Source of the DNA: an uncultured Granulosicoccaceae bacterium
GTDB taxonomy: Bacteria; Pseudomonadota; Gammaproteobacteria; Granulosicoccales; Granulosicoccaceae
NCBI GenBank assembly: GCA_938005265.1
Contig: CALLOA010000149.1
Location: 1 to 64,000 of the forward strand
DNA: 64,000 nt
Direction of reading: 5' to 3'
Below the pieces are notes generated by a model that was given only the letters and a program-made list of their open reading frames with translations, was not told the DNA's origin and made no database searches. This document shows, in pieces, positions 25,947 to 34,982 of this stretch (positions are counted from its first letter, which is position 1; the number at the start of each line of letters is the position of its first letter). A program made the position numbers and the translations under genes.

Positions 25947-27692
25947 TTAATTACGTTGAAATATTGCGGACAGGGAACCAGTATTGTTATCCACGCCGAT
26001 CGAATTCAGGATTAATGCATCGCTAAACCGGTCAAAGTAGACCACACCAGCTCGCCTGTCGCCATTCAGCAAGTACTCAACTTGCAGGTACAAATCTGAA
26101 TCACCAGGTACTGCCAAAGAACCAGCCAACTGTGCTGGTGCACCATCATTAACCTGAGTAGACCCGGATAGAAAACCTGAATTTGCTATATCAAGCACCA
26201 CAGTAATATCACAATCTGTCGGGCAAAAAGCCGACCTGGATTCCCACTGCCCGGCAACCGACTGCAGGTCAATGGGCATAACATCATCAGCTGTTGCAAA
26301 TGTCAGTGAAAAATTGCCTCCAATACCACTATTAGTGAGCTGCTGACCTTCGTTGTTCACCGCCAGGTTGTACATCACTTCATTCATGTCAAAGGTATTA
26401 AAATTTTCTGGACGCTCACCGAGCAAATTGAAAGAAGTGCCATGGTCGGTATTTCTGCTTGCAAGATGCAGATAGCGTTGCACAGTCCCATCGCCACGAC
26501 CAAACACCGATTCATACAAGCCATCATCACGACTGCTGAGTCCGTAGAGCGAACCGTCATTGCCTATAACAAAAACGCCTTCACCAAAACTGGTTGTACC
26601 AAACCACACACCACTGTTGTCAAACACGCTTATGTTAGTGAAACGCTCACCAGTCGAATGATTGATCACATTGTAAACACCCCGCGGCACCTCACACATG
26701 AACAAGCCACTACAAAAGGTGGTGAAATCTGTCGCCGATTGAACCTGATACCACCCCGTACCACCCAGTATCAGTGTGTTGCCTTCGACAATCGGTGCCG
26801 GTGATGGCACGAAATCAACATCAACAGCTGTGGTTTCACCATTGCCGGAATCGGCATTCCCTGCATCAGTCTCTTCGTTATCGATAACTGTGGCATCGTC
26901 ACCAATCGTGGACGCAATTCCAGCAACTACCTCAAAATTTTCCCAGCGCTCACCAGTACTCAGGTTGACAAGAATGTAACTACCGCTACCTACTGCACAG
27001 GCAAGTCCACCCTCGCACACAGTCGAGAAATCTGAGGCGTTTTGCAGCTGATACCACCCATCGTCCGGCCAACGCACCGAATCACCATCAAACAGGGGCC
27101 GCAACAGTGCATTATTCATCATGCCGTTATCAGCTGAACCGGGATTGTCATTGGCTGCGGCATTATCATTCATGGCGCCCTGTGCCGGCCCGATCATGAC
27201 ACCCTCGTAACGCTGCCCACTGCTGTGATTAACGACTATGTAAGTACCTTCTTCCAACAAACAGGAATCAACCCCTTCACAGACCGTCTGGAAATCACTC
27301 GAGCGCTGCACCTGATACCAGTCGTTGTTGCTAAAACCAAGGAGGTTTCCATCAATGCTGAATGAGCCCGGAGGCGCGGTGGGCATATTCATTACGTCGC
27401 CGATAGCCGGATCAGCGTCAACAGGATTGGAAGCATCAGGTGGAACAGGCACACTTTCCCAGCGCTCTCCTGTGTTGTGGTTAATGACGATGTACGTACC
27501 CGATGCAACCGTACAGGAACTCGCGCCGTTGCAGATAGTCACAAAGGTATCCGGTGTTTGTACCTGATACCAGTCATTATCGGTGAATACTATCGTGTTA
27601 CCTTCAATTTCAAATCCAGCATGTGTTTGCGACGCGGTGACTAAACCGGCGACCAACACCGCTACAGAACATTTCAATTTGTAATTACTCAT
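25947..27692 (-). CDS. Secreted protein with four ~57-residue WYQVQ/CX5C repeats and a distinct C-terminal domain
   Basis: A 581-residue exported protein of no family I recognise. The signal peptide is about residues 1-25 (ending THAG). Four repeats lie at about 27-83, 111-167, 199-255 and 299-356. Each has an N-terminal GN or GD turn, the core WYQVQ (WYQLQ in the third), a DF or TF, a pair of cysteines spaced C-x5-C, then GTYIVINHSTGERWE or close variants. Linkers of 27-43 residues are rich in Asn, Asp, Gly and Pro. Residues 357-581 form a different beta-rich domain with a further cysteine pair (FCPTDC). The open frame extends upstream to 28049, but that part overlaps another gene; AAGGGA precedes the ATG at 27692, and the signal peptide begins there. 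Function unknown; surface or periplasmic binding is likely. Confidence 0.85.
   Translation of the reverse strand: MSNYKLKCSVAVLVAGLVTASQTHAGFEIEGNTIVFTDNDWYQVQTPDTFVTICNGASSCTVASGTYIVINHNTGERWESVPVPPDASNPVDADPAIGDVMNMPTAPPGSFSIDGNLLGFSNNDWYQVQRSSDFQTVCEGVDSCLLEEGTYIVVNHSSGQRYEGVMIGPAQGAMNDNAAANDNPGSADNGMMNNALLRPLFDGDSVRWPDDGWYQLQNASDFSTVCEGGLACAVGSGSYILVNLSTGERWENFEVVAGIASTIGDDATVIDNEETDAGNADSGNGETTAVDVDFVPSPAPIVEGNTLILGGTGWYQVQSATDFTTFCSGLFMCEVPRGVYNVINHSTGERFTNISVFDNSGVWFGTTSFGEGVFVIGNDGSLYGLSSRDDGLYESVFGRGDGTVQRYLHLASRNTDHGTSFNLLGERPENFNTFDMNEVMYNLAVNNEGQQLTNSGIGGNFSLTFATADDVMPIDLQSVAGQWESRSAFCPTDCDITVVLDIANSGFLSGSTQVNDGAPAQLAGSLAVPGDSDLYLQVEYLLNGDRRAGVVYFDRFSDALILNSIGVDNNTGSLSAIFQRN
26625..27614 (-). 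repeat. Coding region of the four protein repeats
   Basis: Marks the part of the gene at 25947-27692 that encodes the four WYQVQ/CX5C repeats with their linkers. Repeats 1 and 2 are most alike; 3 and 4 have diverged, so the array looks old rather than recently copied. Confidence 0.8.
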
Positions 27693-27825
27693 GACATCCC
27701 TTGCGCCAAGATCAGGCATTTCTGTGACTAGTGTCATAAATATAGCAGCTATTGCACGAACTGCTGCGGACAAGGTGATGTACCAAGTACACTGTGCACA
27801 GCGAATGACGAAGCAGTAAGAAAGG

Positions 27826-28209
27826 ATGACTGACGAAATTACGCAAACAAGGCCGTCGCAAGCCACGCAGCCAGCAGATAACCCGGGTACAGGTAGCATC
27901 GACACAATCCCAGGGACAGGAAGCTCTCGCGAAATTTCCGACCTTCCCGCGGATTCCAGGCAGCAACCCGTGCCGGGCACATCCAGACAACTCTCTGCTG
28001 AAAAACAGACGGGACGGACCGAGGCTGAACAAACCTCCAGGCCGGCCAACCCTCTGGAAATGCCTTACGAAGATGTTGCACCAGACAGCAAGGAATACCA
28101 GGATTGGCGAAAGGTGCAGCACCGCCACGGAATGCGAAACCTGATTGTCGCGCTGGTCGTATTCGGCACATTGGCCATTTTGTACTGGGTTTTCGTGCAC
28201 AACATCTGA
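27826..28209 (+). CDS. Small C-terminally anchored membrane protein, unknown function
   Basis: A 127-residue protein. Residues 1-95 are hydrophilic and of low complexity (rich in Pro, Gln, Ser, Thr), followed by a short basic stretch HRHGMRN and a single membrane helix, LIVALVVFGTLAILYWVFV, at the C-terminus. The bulk would face the cytoplasm under the positive-inside rule. A GTAAGAAAGG runs directly into the ATG, so the ribosome binding site is unusual. It diverges from the repeat protein (133-bp gap) and lies 109 bp before choline-sulfatase. The frame is better supported than the opposite-strand frame covering the same bases. Confidence 0.65.
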   Translation: MTDEITQTRPSQATQPADNPGTGSIDTIPGTGSSREISDLPADSRQQPVPGTSRQLSAEKQTGRTEAEQTSRPANPLEMPYEDVAPDSKEYQDWRKVQHRHGMRNLIVALVVFGTLAILYWVFVHNI

Positions 28210-28318
28210 CGTTACCAGCTATGGCGCACCCAGACCACTAGCCAACTGTTCAAACGGTTAATCTTGCACTTCACTTCCTGCAAACAGCAGGATGATCCTC
28301 AAGCAATACGGGGCTCCA

Positions 28319-29854
28319 ATGGATAAACAACAACCTAATATCGTGCTGGTAATGGCAGACCAGCTTGCACCACAATTTACTGGTACCTACGGACATCCGC
28401 TGGTGCAAACCCCCCATCTCGACAAGCTCGCCGCTCGCGGCAGTCGTTTTGACGCTGCCTACTGCAACTCACCGTTATGCGCTCCGTCCAGATTCAGCTT
28501 TATGTCAGGTCAGCTGATCACCAGAATCGCCGCTTACGATAACGCCAGCGAGTTCCCCGCATCAGTTCCAACCTTCGCCCATTACTTGCGTTCAATGGGG
28601 TACACCACCAGCCTTTCCGGCAAAATGCACTTCGTGGGACCGGATCAGTTGCACGGCTTCGATGAGCGACTGACTACCGATATTTATCCTGCCGATTATG
28701 CGTGGACACCGAATTGGGAATTAGCCGATGAACGAATAGACAAGTGGTACCACAACATGGACTCGGTTCGCGAAGCCGGTGTTGCTGTGGGCACTTTTCA
28801 GATTGATTACGATGACGAAGTGGCCTTCTACGCACGTCGTAAGATTCTTGACTACGCGCGGGATAAGACTCGCCCGTTTTGTATGGTGGCAAGTTTTATT
28901 CATCCACACGATCCTTACGTAGCTCTCCAACAATGGTGGGATCTTTACGAAAACGAAGCCATTGACATGCCTGTTGAAAATATTCCTTACGAGCAGCAGG
29001 ATGATTTCTCAAAACGCCTGATGGATGGCATAGAAGCCAGCAAAGTAGCAGTAAGTGAGCAGGAAATCCGCAATGCAAGGCATGCCTATTACGCCAATAC
29101 ATCCTATTTTGATAGCAAAATCGGCGAATTGGTAAGCATTCTGGAAAGCACCGGGCAACTTGAAAATACCATCTTCATTGTTACCGCGGATCATGGTGAC
29201 ATGCTGGGCGAACGCGGCCTTTGGTACAAAATGAATTTCTTTGAAGCCAGTGCAAGGGTCCCCCTGGTAATGGCTGGACCCGGAATACAGCATCAACAGA
29301 TCGCCAACCCTTGCTCGCTGGTCGATATACTACCCACTATGCTCGATATCGCTGCGAGTAAAGGCAGCCCGAAGCCGGAGCTCGGTCAGCCAGTCGATGG
29401 ACGATCACTACTGCCACTGGCAACCGGAATAAGCGAATCAATGGATGATGCGGAAGCGATTGGTGAATACTGCGCAGAAATGACAGCCGACCCGGTGTTT
29501 ATGATCAGACGTGGTGAATACAAATATATTCACTGTGACCCGGACTCCCCAATGCTGTTTAACATCGCAGACGACCCGGCAGAAAAAAACAATCTCTGTG
29601 GAGAAGCATCTGTTGCCGCGATTGAGAATGAGTTCCGCAAGGAAGTTGCCGAACGCTGGAACAGCGAAAAGATACGACAAGATGTTATTCGTACCCAGCA
29701 CCAACGCCGTGCTGTGCATGCCTCAATGCAGCTCGGAGCGGTTCACCAATGGGATTACAACCCGCCACGCGATGCCAGTCAGGAATATGTTCGCAACCAT
29801 ATGGACTGGACAGTAGCTGCGGCACGAACACGCTTCCCACCACTGGAAGACTAG
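28319..29854 (+). CDS. betC: Choline-sulfatase
   Basis: A 511-residue sulfatase that hydrolyses choline-O-sulfate to choline and sulfate. The active-site motif CAPSR (in YCNSPLCAPSRFSFMSG) carries the Cys converted to formylglycine; metal-site residues appear in LVMADQLAP and TADHGDMLGERG. The C-terminal part, HQWDYNPPRDASQEYVRNHMDW, is the choline-sulfatase-specific extension. The ATG at 28319 has GGGG 6 nt upstream and gives the normal family start; another ATG nine codons before it has no such site. No betAB, betI or choline transporter is beside it. There is no signal peptide, in line with cytoplasmic action after uptake. Confidence 0.92.
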   Translation: MDKQQPNIVLVMADQLAPQFTGTYGHPLVQTPHLDKLAARGSRFDAAYCNSPLCAPSRFSFMSGQLITRIAAYDNASEFPASVPTFAHYLRSMGYTTSLSGKMHFVGPDQLHGFDERLTTDIYPADYAWTPNWELADERIDKWYHNMDSVREAGVAVGTFQIDYDDEVAFYARRKILDYARDKTRPFCMVASFIHPHDPYVALQQWWDLYENEAIDMPVENIPYEQQDDFSKRLMDGIEASKVAVSEQEIRNARHAYYANTSYFDSKIGELVSILESTGQLENTIFIVTADHGDMLGERGLWYKMNFFEASARVPLVMAGPGIQHQQIANPCSLVDILPTMLDIAASKGSPKPELGQPVDGRSLLPLATGISESMDDAEAIGEYCAEMTADPVFMIRRGEYKYIHCDPDSPMLFNIADDPAEKNNLCGEASVAAIENEFRKEVAERWNSEKIRQDVIRTQHQRRAVHASMQLGAVHQWDYNPPRDASQEYVRNHMDWTVAAARTRFPPLED

Positions 29855-29908
29855 AACCGTTAAGCAACGGCGGTAGAAATATTCTCAAGTGCCAGTGATC
29901 ACCCTGAC

Positions 29909-31348
29909 TTAACCTTTAATAGGGTCAATAGGCACTTTTCGAGCAAGCCCGCTGGCTTGCTCGAAAGCCGCCGCTGCGCAGAGTAATCTTGCCTCTGCAC
30001 GTGGCCCGGCGCAGATTTGCAGACCGACCGGTAATTCACTGTCGGTAAAGCCTGCGGGCACACTGATAGCCGGGAAACCCGTGTTGGTAATTGCGTAGGC
30101 AATACTCAACCACTGCACGTAATTGCTGAATTCAACACCATTGCAGGATTCAACAAAGCGCTGCTCTACCGGATAGGGAGGCACGATAGTCGCCGGTGAA
30201 AGCAACAAATCATAGTCATTAAAAAACTCGACCGCACGCTGGATATATTTGCCCCTTAGTAGCTCAACGCGCTCAATATCGTCCATTGAAACATCGCGTG
30301 CCTTTTCGATATTCCAAATCAACTCGGGTTTCAACAAATCGCGTTTGTTTTCAAGTAACTGTTTTGAACCTACATAAAACGCCATAGCCCGATTGACCTG
30401 GAAAATTTCCTCCATATCACTGAAGTCGGGATGTGCATTTTCAACGCTCGCACCCATGTCTGAAAAATGCTGCGCGGCCTGTTCAGTAATTCTTGCAACC
30501 TCGGGGTCTACTGGAGTGATTCCAAAATCAGCACTGTAGGCCACACGTTTGGGCTTCCAGCCTGACTGGATTGCCTCTACGTAATCGCCACGTTCTTTTG
30601 GCATGGACAAAGGATCAGAAGGGTGGTGACCAGTCATACCATCCAGGAACAGGGCCAGATCCGGCACATTGCGAGCCATGGGTCCGGAAACCGCGAATGG
30701 CGTGTTGGGCATACCTCCCAGATCTTCAGGGTAGGCACCAGCAGCAGAAGGCCCGTGAGCGACACGCCCCGGGCTCGGCCTGAAACCGACAATCGAACAA
30801 AAACTGGCGGGGTTACGCAAAGAGCCGCCCAGATCAGACCCGGTCGCCAACCAGGCCATTCCGGTGGCGAGTGCCACAGCTGAACCGCCTGACGAACCCG
30901 CACAACTTTTACTTGTATTCCAGGGATTGACGGTCGCACCAAATACTTCGTTGAATGTATTTGCACCAGCACCGAACTCCGGTGTGTTGGTCTTTGCGTA
31001 AACGATACCGCCATTGGCTTCGATAATATCCACCATGCAATCGGAAGCCTCGGGCACGAAATCTTTATAAACTTGCGACCCCCAGGTAGTTCGCACACCT
31101 GCTACCGGGTCAAGGTCCTTTACCGCGACTGGCAATCCACACAAACAACCACGCTCTGCAACCGGTTTCGCCATCAATTGTTTGGCATTGTCGCGCGCAC
31201 GGTCAAAACAAAGTGTCGGCAATGCATTGACGACGGGATCAACCTCGGCAATCCGTTTCTCCAGCTCGTCGAGAAGATCCAGCGGGGATACCGTTTCTTT
31301 GACAAGCATCTCCACAATTTCTGTAGCTGTTTTTTGAATAAGTGACAT
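29909..31348 (-). CDS. Amidase-signature-family amidase
   Basis: A 479-residue amidase. The Ser-cisSer-Lys triad is seen as Lys in LPVAVKDLDPV, the cis-Ser in SCAGSSGGSAVALATG and the nucleophilic Ser in TGSDLGGSLRNPAS. The length and the N-terminal TATEIVEMLVKETVSPLDLLDELEKRI are typical of the GatA-like group. No gatB or gatC lies nearby, and the sequence does not look like the tRNA-dependent amidotransferase, so a catabolic amidase is more likely. It diverges from the DUF1989-GcvT fusion across 258 bp, which hints at joint control. The substrate is unknown. Confidence 0.9.
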   Translation of the reverse strand: MSLIQKTATEIVEMLVKETVSPLDLLDELEKRIAEVDPVVNALPTLCFDRARDNAKQLMAKPVAERGCLCGLPVAVKDLDPVAGVRTTWGSQVYKDFVPEASDCMVDIIEANGGIVYAKTNTPEFGAGANTFNEVFGATVNPWNTSKSCAGSSGGSAVALATGMAWLATGSDLGGSLRNPASFCSIVGFRPSPGRVAHGPSAAGAYPEDLGGMPNTPFAVSGPMARNVPDLALFLDGMTGHHPSDPLSMPKERGDYVEAIQSGWKPKRVAYSADFGITPVDPEVARITEQAAQHFSDMGASVENAHPDFSDMEEIFQVNRAMAFYVGSKQLLENKRDLLKPELIWNIEKARDVSMDDIERVELLRGKYIQRAVEFFNDYDLLLSPATIVPPYPVEQRFVESCNGVEFSNYVQWLSIAYAITNTGFPAISVPAGFTDSELPVGLQICAGPRAEARLLCAAAAFEQASGLARKVPIDPIKG

Positions 31349-31606
31349 CTGTCTGGCCTACTATATTAGTAACGTTTGTTTCTACTGATAATTTTTGGAT
31401 ATACAGCAAAAGCGGCAGCAAGAGCGACAGTATCGGCACTCAGCAGCGATACCGCAGATCTACCCAGGCAGCAACTGATTAGCCTGCAGCTTTCATACTT
31501 GCATCTTGACATGGAACTTACTGCTGTCAATATACTCTGGAATACAAGTGCACAGACAGCTTTTAATCAGAGCCGAGCTTGACAGCCGCTATCTCGATAG
31601 GCCTCC

Positions 31607-34009
31607 ATGCTGATCTATTCTCCATCCAACGGGGGGTTTGATTCCTCCCAACGCTCCTATTCCGGCTATACGCCAGCGGGCGAAACGCGTGAGTATGAAA
31701 TTCGCCCGGCAAATCCGGTGCGTTGCTCACTTGAAGAAGGCGACCTGCTATCAATTACTTGCAGCGAAGGCGCAACTTCCATCTGGCTTATCCCGTTCAA
31801 CCATGAGGCACAAAATACACACCAGTCGCTCGGCCTCGAAAACCCTGCTGAGACTAACAAAGATAACACGCAAGACATTTTGCAAGTTGTTGAAAATGTA
31901 GTCGCCAGTGATCGGCATCGCATTTACCGCTGGCTGGACGCTAATGGCGTAAACGAAACGGACAGTAAAAAGAATGTGCTGCGCGGATATCGCGTGTTTG
32001 ATGCGCAGACACAGGCCGGGGAGCTATTTACTTTGCGTGCTCGCGAAACACTGGATCTCTGGCTTGTTATCGCACACTCGGAACATTCAATTGCCGCAGG
32101 TGGTGCTGGCGGCAGAATGCAGGTCAGCGTAAAACCTGCTGCTGCAAGCTTGCGGCAGCAAGACTATTTACCTGCGCCACTGGACGACTATGGCAGCATA
32201 CGCGAAGAATTCACAATACCTCGCTCAACCGCACTGGCCTATGAGGTGAAGGCTGGAGAATACATTCAGATAATTGACGTTGAGGGACAACAATGCTCGG
32301 ACTTTATGGCAATGCGAAAGGCTGCATTGGACGAGGGCCGTGAACTTTTCATTGATTCAACCGTGACTCGCTCAATGGTGGGCGGTGCCTATCCCGGCCC
32401 CGGCCTCTTCGACAAGTTTTTTGACCAGGAAATGAGACCCCTGATGCGGGTTACGCAAGACACGGTCGGACGCCACGATACTTTTGCCTTAGCCTGCACT
32501 GCCCGGGGATATGAGGAACGGGGGTTTTTTGGTCACATCAATTGCTCGGATAATATTTCCAACGCTTACCAGCCATGGGACATAAAACCCCGACGAGCAT
32601 GGCCCGCAATCAACTTCTTCTTTAATTCATGGATCCTGCCGCAAGACAATCGCATCCAGAGTGATGAAGCATGGTCACAGCCGGGTGATTACGTTGCGCT
32701 GCAGGCAATGACAGATCTTGTGTGTGTATCGACGGCCTGCCCCGATGATGTCGACCCGATCAACGGTTGGAACCCGACTGACATACATGTACGAATTTAC
32801 AAACCGGAAGCGCAGATCAGGCACGCGGTAGCCTACCGCGCAAAGCCGGACTCGGAGGCAATATTGACAGAGCAATCAGCATTTCATCCACGTACCAGTC
32901 AGTTGACAGAACATTACACTGTGGCACGAGATGTATGGATGCCTGCAAGTTATGAGGCAACAAGGGCTGCCAAAGAGTATGAGGCCTGTCGCAATGCTGT
33001 CACGATTCAGGATATGTCGTCGCTGCGAAAGTTCGACATTCTGGGACCAGATGCCGAAAATCTTTTGCAATTGGCATTAAGCCGAGACATAACAAAGCTG
33101 TCGCTAAACAGAGGTGTCTATGCCCTTCTCTGCGATGAAAGCGGTTCAGTTATCGATGATGGCACGTTGTTCAGACTCACAGCCGATGCGTTTCGCTGGT
33201 GCTGTGGTAGCGACGAAAGTGCGCATAGCCTTAAAAAACTGGCGCAGGACAACAAGCTCAACGTATGGATAAAATCATTGTTCAGCTCTATGCCCAATCT
33301 AGCCATACAGGGCCCAAAGTCACGTGAGCTGATGAAAAAGATAGTCTTCACGCAACCTCACCAACCTTCACTTGATACGATGAAATGGTTTGGCTCGGCA
33401 GTCGCGCGGCTTCATGACCGGGATGGCGTTCCGTTCCAGCTGACACGCAGTGGCTACACCGGTGAACTGGGTTACGAGATTTTCTGTAGCACTGACGCAG
33501 CGTTACCACTATGGGATGCGTTAATGGCTGCAGGCGCTGAATATGGCATCACTCCCATGGGTAACGAAGCTCTGGATATTATTCGTATCGAAGCCGGGCT
33601 GATGGCAGCAGGACAGGAATTCGGGCCGGATGTAGACGCGTTCGAATCAGGGCTGGGTTTCGCCGTGGATCTGCAAAAGGACCACTTTGTTGGCAAACAG
33701 GCCTTGCAGAGAAATAGCGCTGAAGGCAATACCCGCCGCAAACTGGTCGGCCTGCAACTGGAAGGCAACGAAGTACCCGTGCATGGCGACGCCATATTCG
33801 TTGATCGACGACAAGTAGGAGTTGTGACCAGCGCAACCCGCTCGCCCGCCCTGGGCAAGGCTATAGCCATGGCACGAGTAGCCGCAGAATGGCAAGCACC
33901 CGGCCTTGAGCTTGCAGTAGGCAAGCTGGATGGCCACAAAAAACGCTTACATGCCCGGGTCTGCAGCATCCCGTTTATTGACCCGACACGTAGTCGTGCC
34001 CGAAGTTGA
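31607..34009 (+). CDS. DUF1989 (urea-carboxylase-associated type) fused to a GcvT aminomethyltransferase domain
   Basis: An 800-residue fusion. Residues about 195-410 form a DUF1989 domain (IPRSTALAYEVKAGEYIQIIDVEGQQCSDFMA, then INCSDN and CVSTACPDDV, with cysteines that may bind metal). Residues 1-190 look like a diverged second copy (EIRPANPVRCSLEEGDLLSI). Residues about 430-800 are GcvT: SGSVIDDGTLFRL with the conserved Asp, TRSGYTGELGYEIF, RIEAGLMAAGQEFGPDVD and DHFVGKQAL. GcvT domains pass a one-carbon unit from an amine to tetrahydrofolate. DUF1989 proteins include subunits of carboxyguanidine deiminase. Together they suggest breakdown of a methylated guanidino or amino compound; inference only. 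PhzF follows after 43 bp. Confidence 0.88.
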   Translation: MLIYSPSNGGFDSSQRSYSGYTPAGETREYEIRPANPVRCSLEEGDLLSITCSEGATSIWLIPFNHEAQNTHQSLGLENPAETNKDNTQDILQVVENVVASDRHRIYRWLDANGVNETDSKKNVLRGYRVFDAQTQAGELFTLRARETLDLWLVIAHSEHSIAAGGAGGRMQVSVKPAAASLRQQDYLPAPLDDYGSIREEFTIPRSTALAYEVKAGEYIQIIDVEGQQCSDFMAMRKAALDEGRELFIDSTVTRSMVGGAYPGPGLFDKFFDQEMRPLMRVTQDTVGRHDTFALACTARGYEERGFFGHINCSDNISNAYQPWDIKPRRAWPAINFFFNSWILPQDNRIQSDEAWSQPGDYVALQAMTDLVCVSTACPDDVDPINGWNPTDIHVRIYKPEAQIRHAVAYRAKPDSEAILTEQSAFHPRTSQLTEHYTVARDVWMPASYEATRAAKEYEACRNAVTIQDMSSLRKFDILGPDAENLLQLALSRDITKLSLNRGVYALLCDESGSVIDDGTLFRLTADAFRWCCGSDESAHSLKKLAQDNKLNVWIKSLFSSMPNLAIQGPKSRELMKKIVFTQPHQPSLDTMKWFGSAVARLHDRDGVPFQLTRSGYTGELGYEIFCSTDAALPLWDALMAAGAEYGITPMGNEALDIIRIEAGLMAAGQEFGPDVDAFESGLGFAVDLQKDHFVGKQALQRNSAEGNTRRKLVGLQLEGNEVPVHGDAIFVDRRQVGVVTSATRSPALGKAIAMARVAAEWQAPGLELAVGKLDGHKKRLHARVCSIPFIDPTRSRARS

Positions 34010-34052
34010 TAAAAGCATCTGACAATTAACCAATCCTGACAGCTCATACATT

Positions 34053-34922
34053 ATGACGATTAGAAGATTTATGCAGGTGGATGTTTTTAGTGCAACACCT
34101 CAGCTTGGCAATGCCCTTGCGGTGGTTGTTGATGGCGATGGATTGAGTGATGAACAAATGCAGACGTTTGCTCGCTGGACCAATCTTGCTGAAACTACTT
34201 TTCTGCAAAAACCTGTCAGTGCTGATGCGGACTATAAGGTCAGAATTTTCACCCCTTCGCGCGAAATGCCGTTTGCCGGCCACCCGACATTGGGTAGCTG
34301 TGCAGCATGGCTGGACAGCGGTGGCAAGCCAGCAAACACCGACACGGTAATCCAGGAATGCAACATTGGTCTGGTGAGTATCGAACAAAGTGGCCAGGTT
34401 CCCGCTTTCATTGCCCCTCCTACCAGCATAGAACCAATGGCCGCTCCCACTTTCAGCAAAATACTCGATGCATTCTGTTTGCAGGAAAGTAATATTGTCA
34501 ACTATGCACAGCTGGATAATGGACCAATATGGCAGGCGTTTGAGCTGGACAGTGCAGCTACCGTTCTGTCTCTCAACGCCTCAAAGGTGCGCTGGTCAGA
34601 CTTTGGTGCCATTGGATTCATTGGTTTTTGCGGCTCGTCTGCATCAGAAAATACCGCCACATCGCTTGATCAACCGGATTACGAAGTACGAATGCTGGCG
34701 CCATCCAGCGGCATGAGTGAGGATCCGATCACGGGTTCATTAAATGCAGCTCTCGCCAAATGGCTGCATCAGCAGGGGCGATTGGAACAAGATCTTCTGA
34801 TTGCACAAGGTACAAAGATCGGACGTAGTGGCCGTGTTTTCGTCAGCCGTAAAGGCGCGAGTGATGACATCCTGATTGGAGGGCAATCACATATACTGAT
34901 TCGCGGAGAAGTATCGATCTAG
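34053..34922 (+). CDS. PhzF-family isomerase/epimerase
   Basis: A 289-residue protein of the diaminopimelate-epimerase fold. The N-terminal QVDVFSATPQLGNALAVVVDGDGLS, the catalytic Glu in WTNLAETTFL (about residue 49), RIFTPSREMPFAGHPTLG and the C-terminal MSEDPITGSLNAALAKWL and QGTKIGRSGRVFV are all family hallmarks. Most bacterial PhzF homologues outside phenazine producers have no assigned substrate. The gene is 43 bp downstream of the DUF1989-GcvT fusion and probably cotranscribed, so it may act on an intermediate of the same pathway. No phenazine genes are nearby. Confidence 0.92.
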   Translation: MTIRRFMQVDVFSATPQLGNALAVVVDGDGLSDEQMQTFARWTNLAETTFLQKPVSADADYKVRIFTPSREMPFAGHPTLGSCAAWLDSGGKPANTDTVIQECNIGLVSIEQSGQVPAFIAPPTSIEPMAAPTFSKILDAFCLQESNIVNYAQLDNGPIWQAFELDSAATVLSLNASKVRWSDFGAIGFIGFCGSSASENTATSLDQPDYEVRMLAPSSGMSEDPITGSLNAALAKWLHQQGRLEQDLLIAQGTKIGRSGRVFVSRKGASDDILIGGQSHILIRGEVSI

Positions 34923-34982
34923 CCATGCAACGCCAGGTTGAAAATTTCTTCGCTGTGAATTTCCAGACTGTGTGTTTCTTCT

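Noticed and set aside
27693-28049. N-terminal extension of the repeat protein frame to 28049
   Set aside because: The extension is cysteine-rich, lacks protein-like pattern and overlaps the plus-strand gene at 27826-28209. The signal peptide starts at 27692, with AAGGGA upstream.
27712-28200. Minus-strand frame of 162 codons overlapping the small membrane protein gene
   Set aside because: Composition fits a shadow of the plus-strand gene; no ribosome binding site or recognisable product.
30634-31098. Minus-strand frame of 154 codons inside the amidase gene
   Set aside because: Out-of-frame shadow of a well-supported amidase.
33472-34047. Minus-strand frame of 191 codons over the end of the DUF1989-GcvT gene
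   Set aside because: Shadow of the GcvT coding sequence, which shows clear family motifs on the plus strand.
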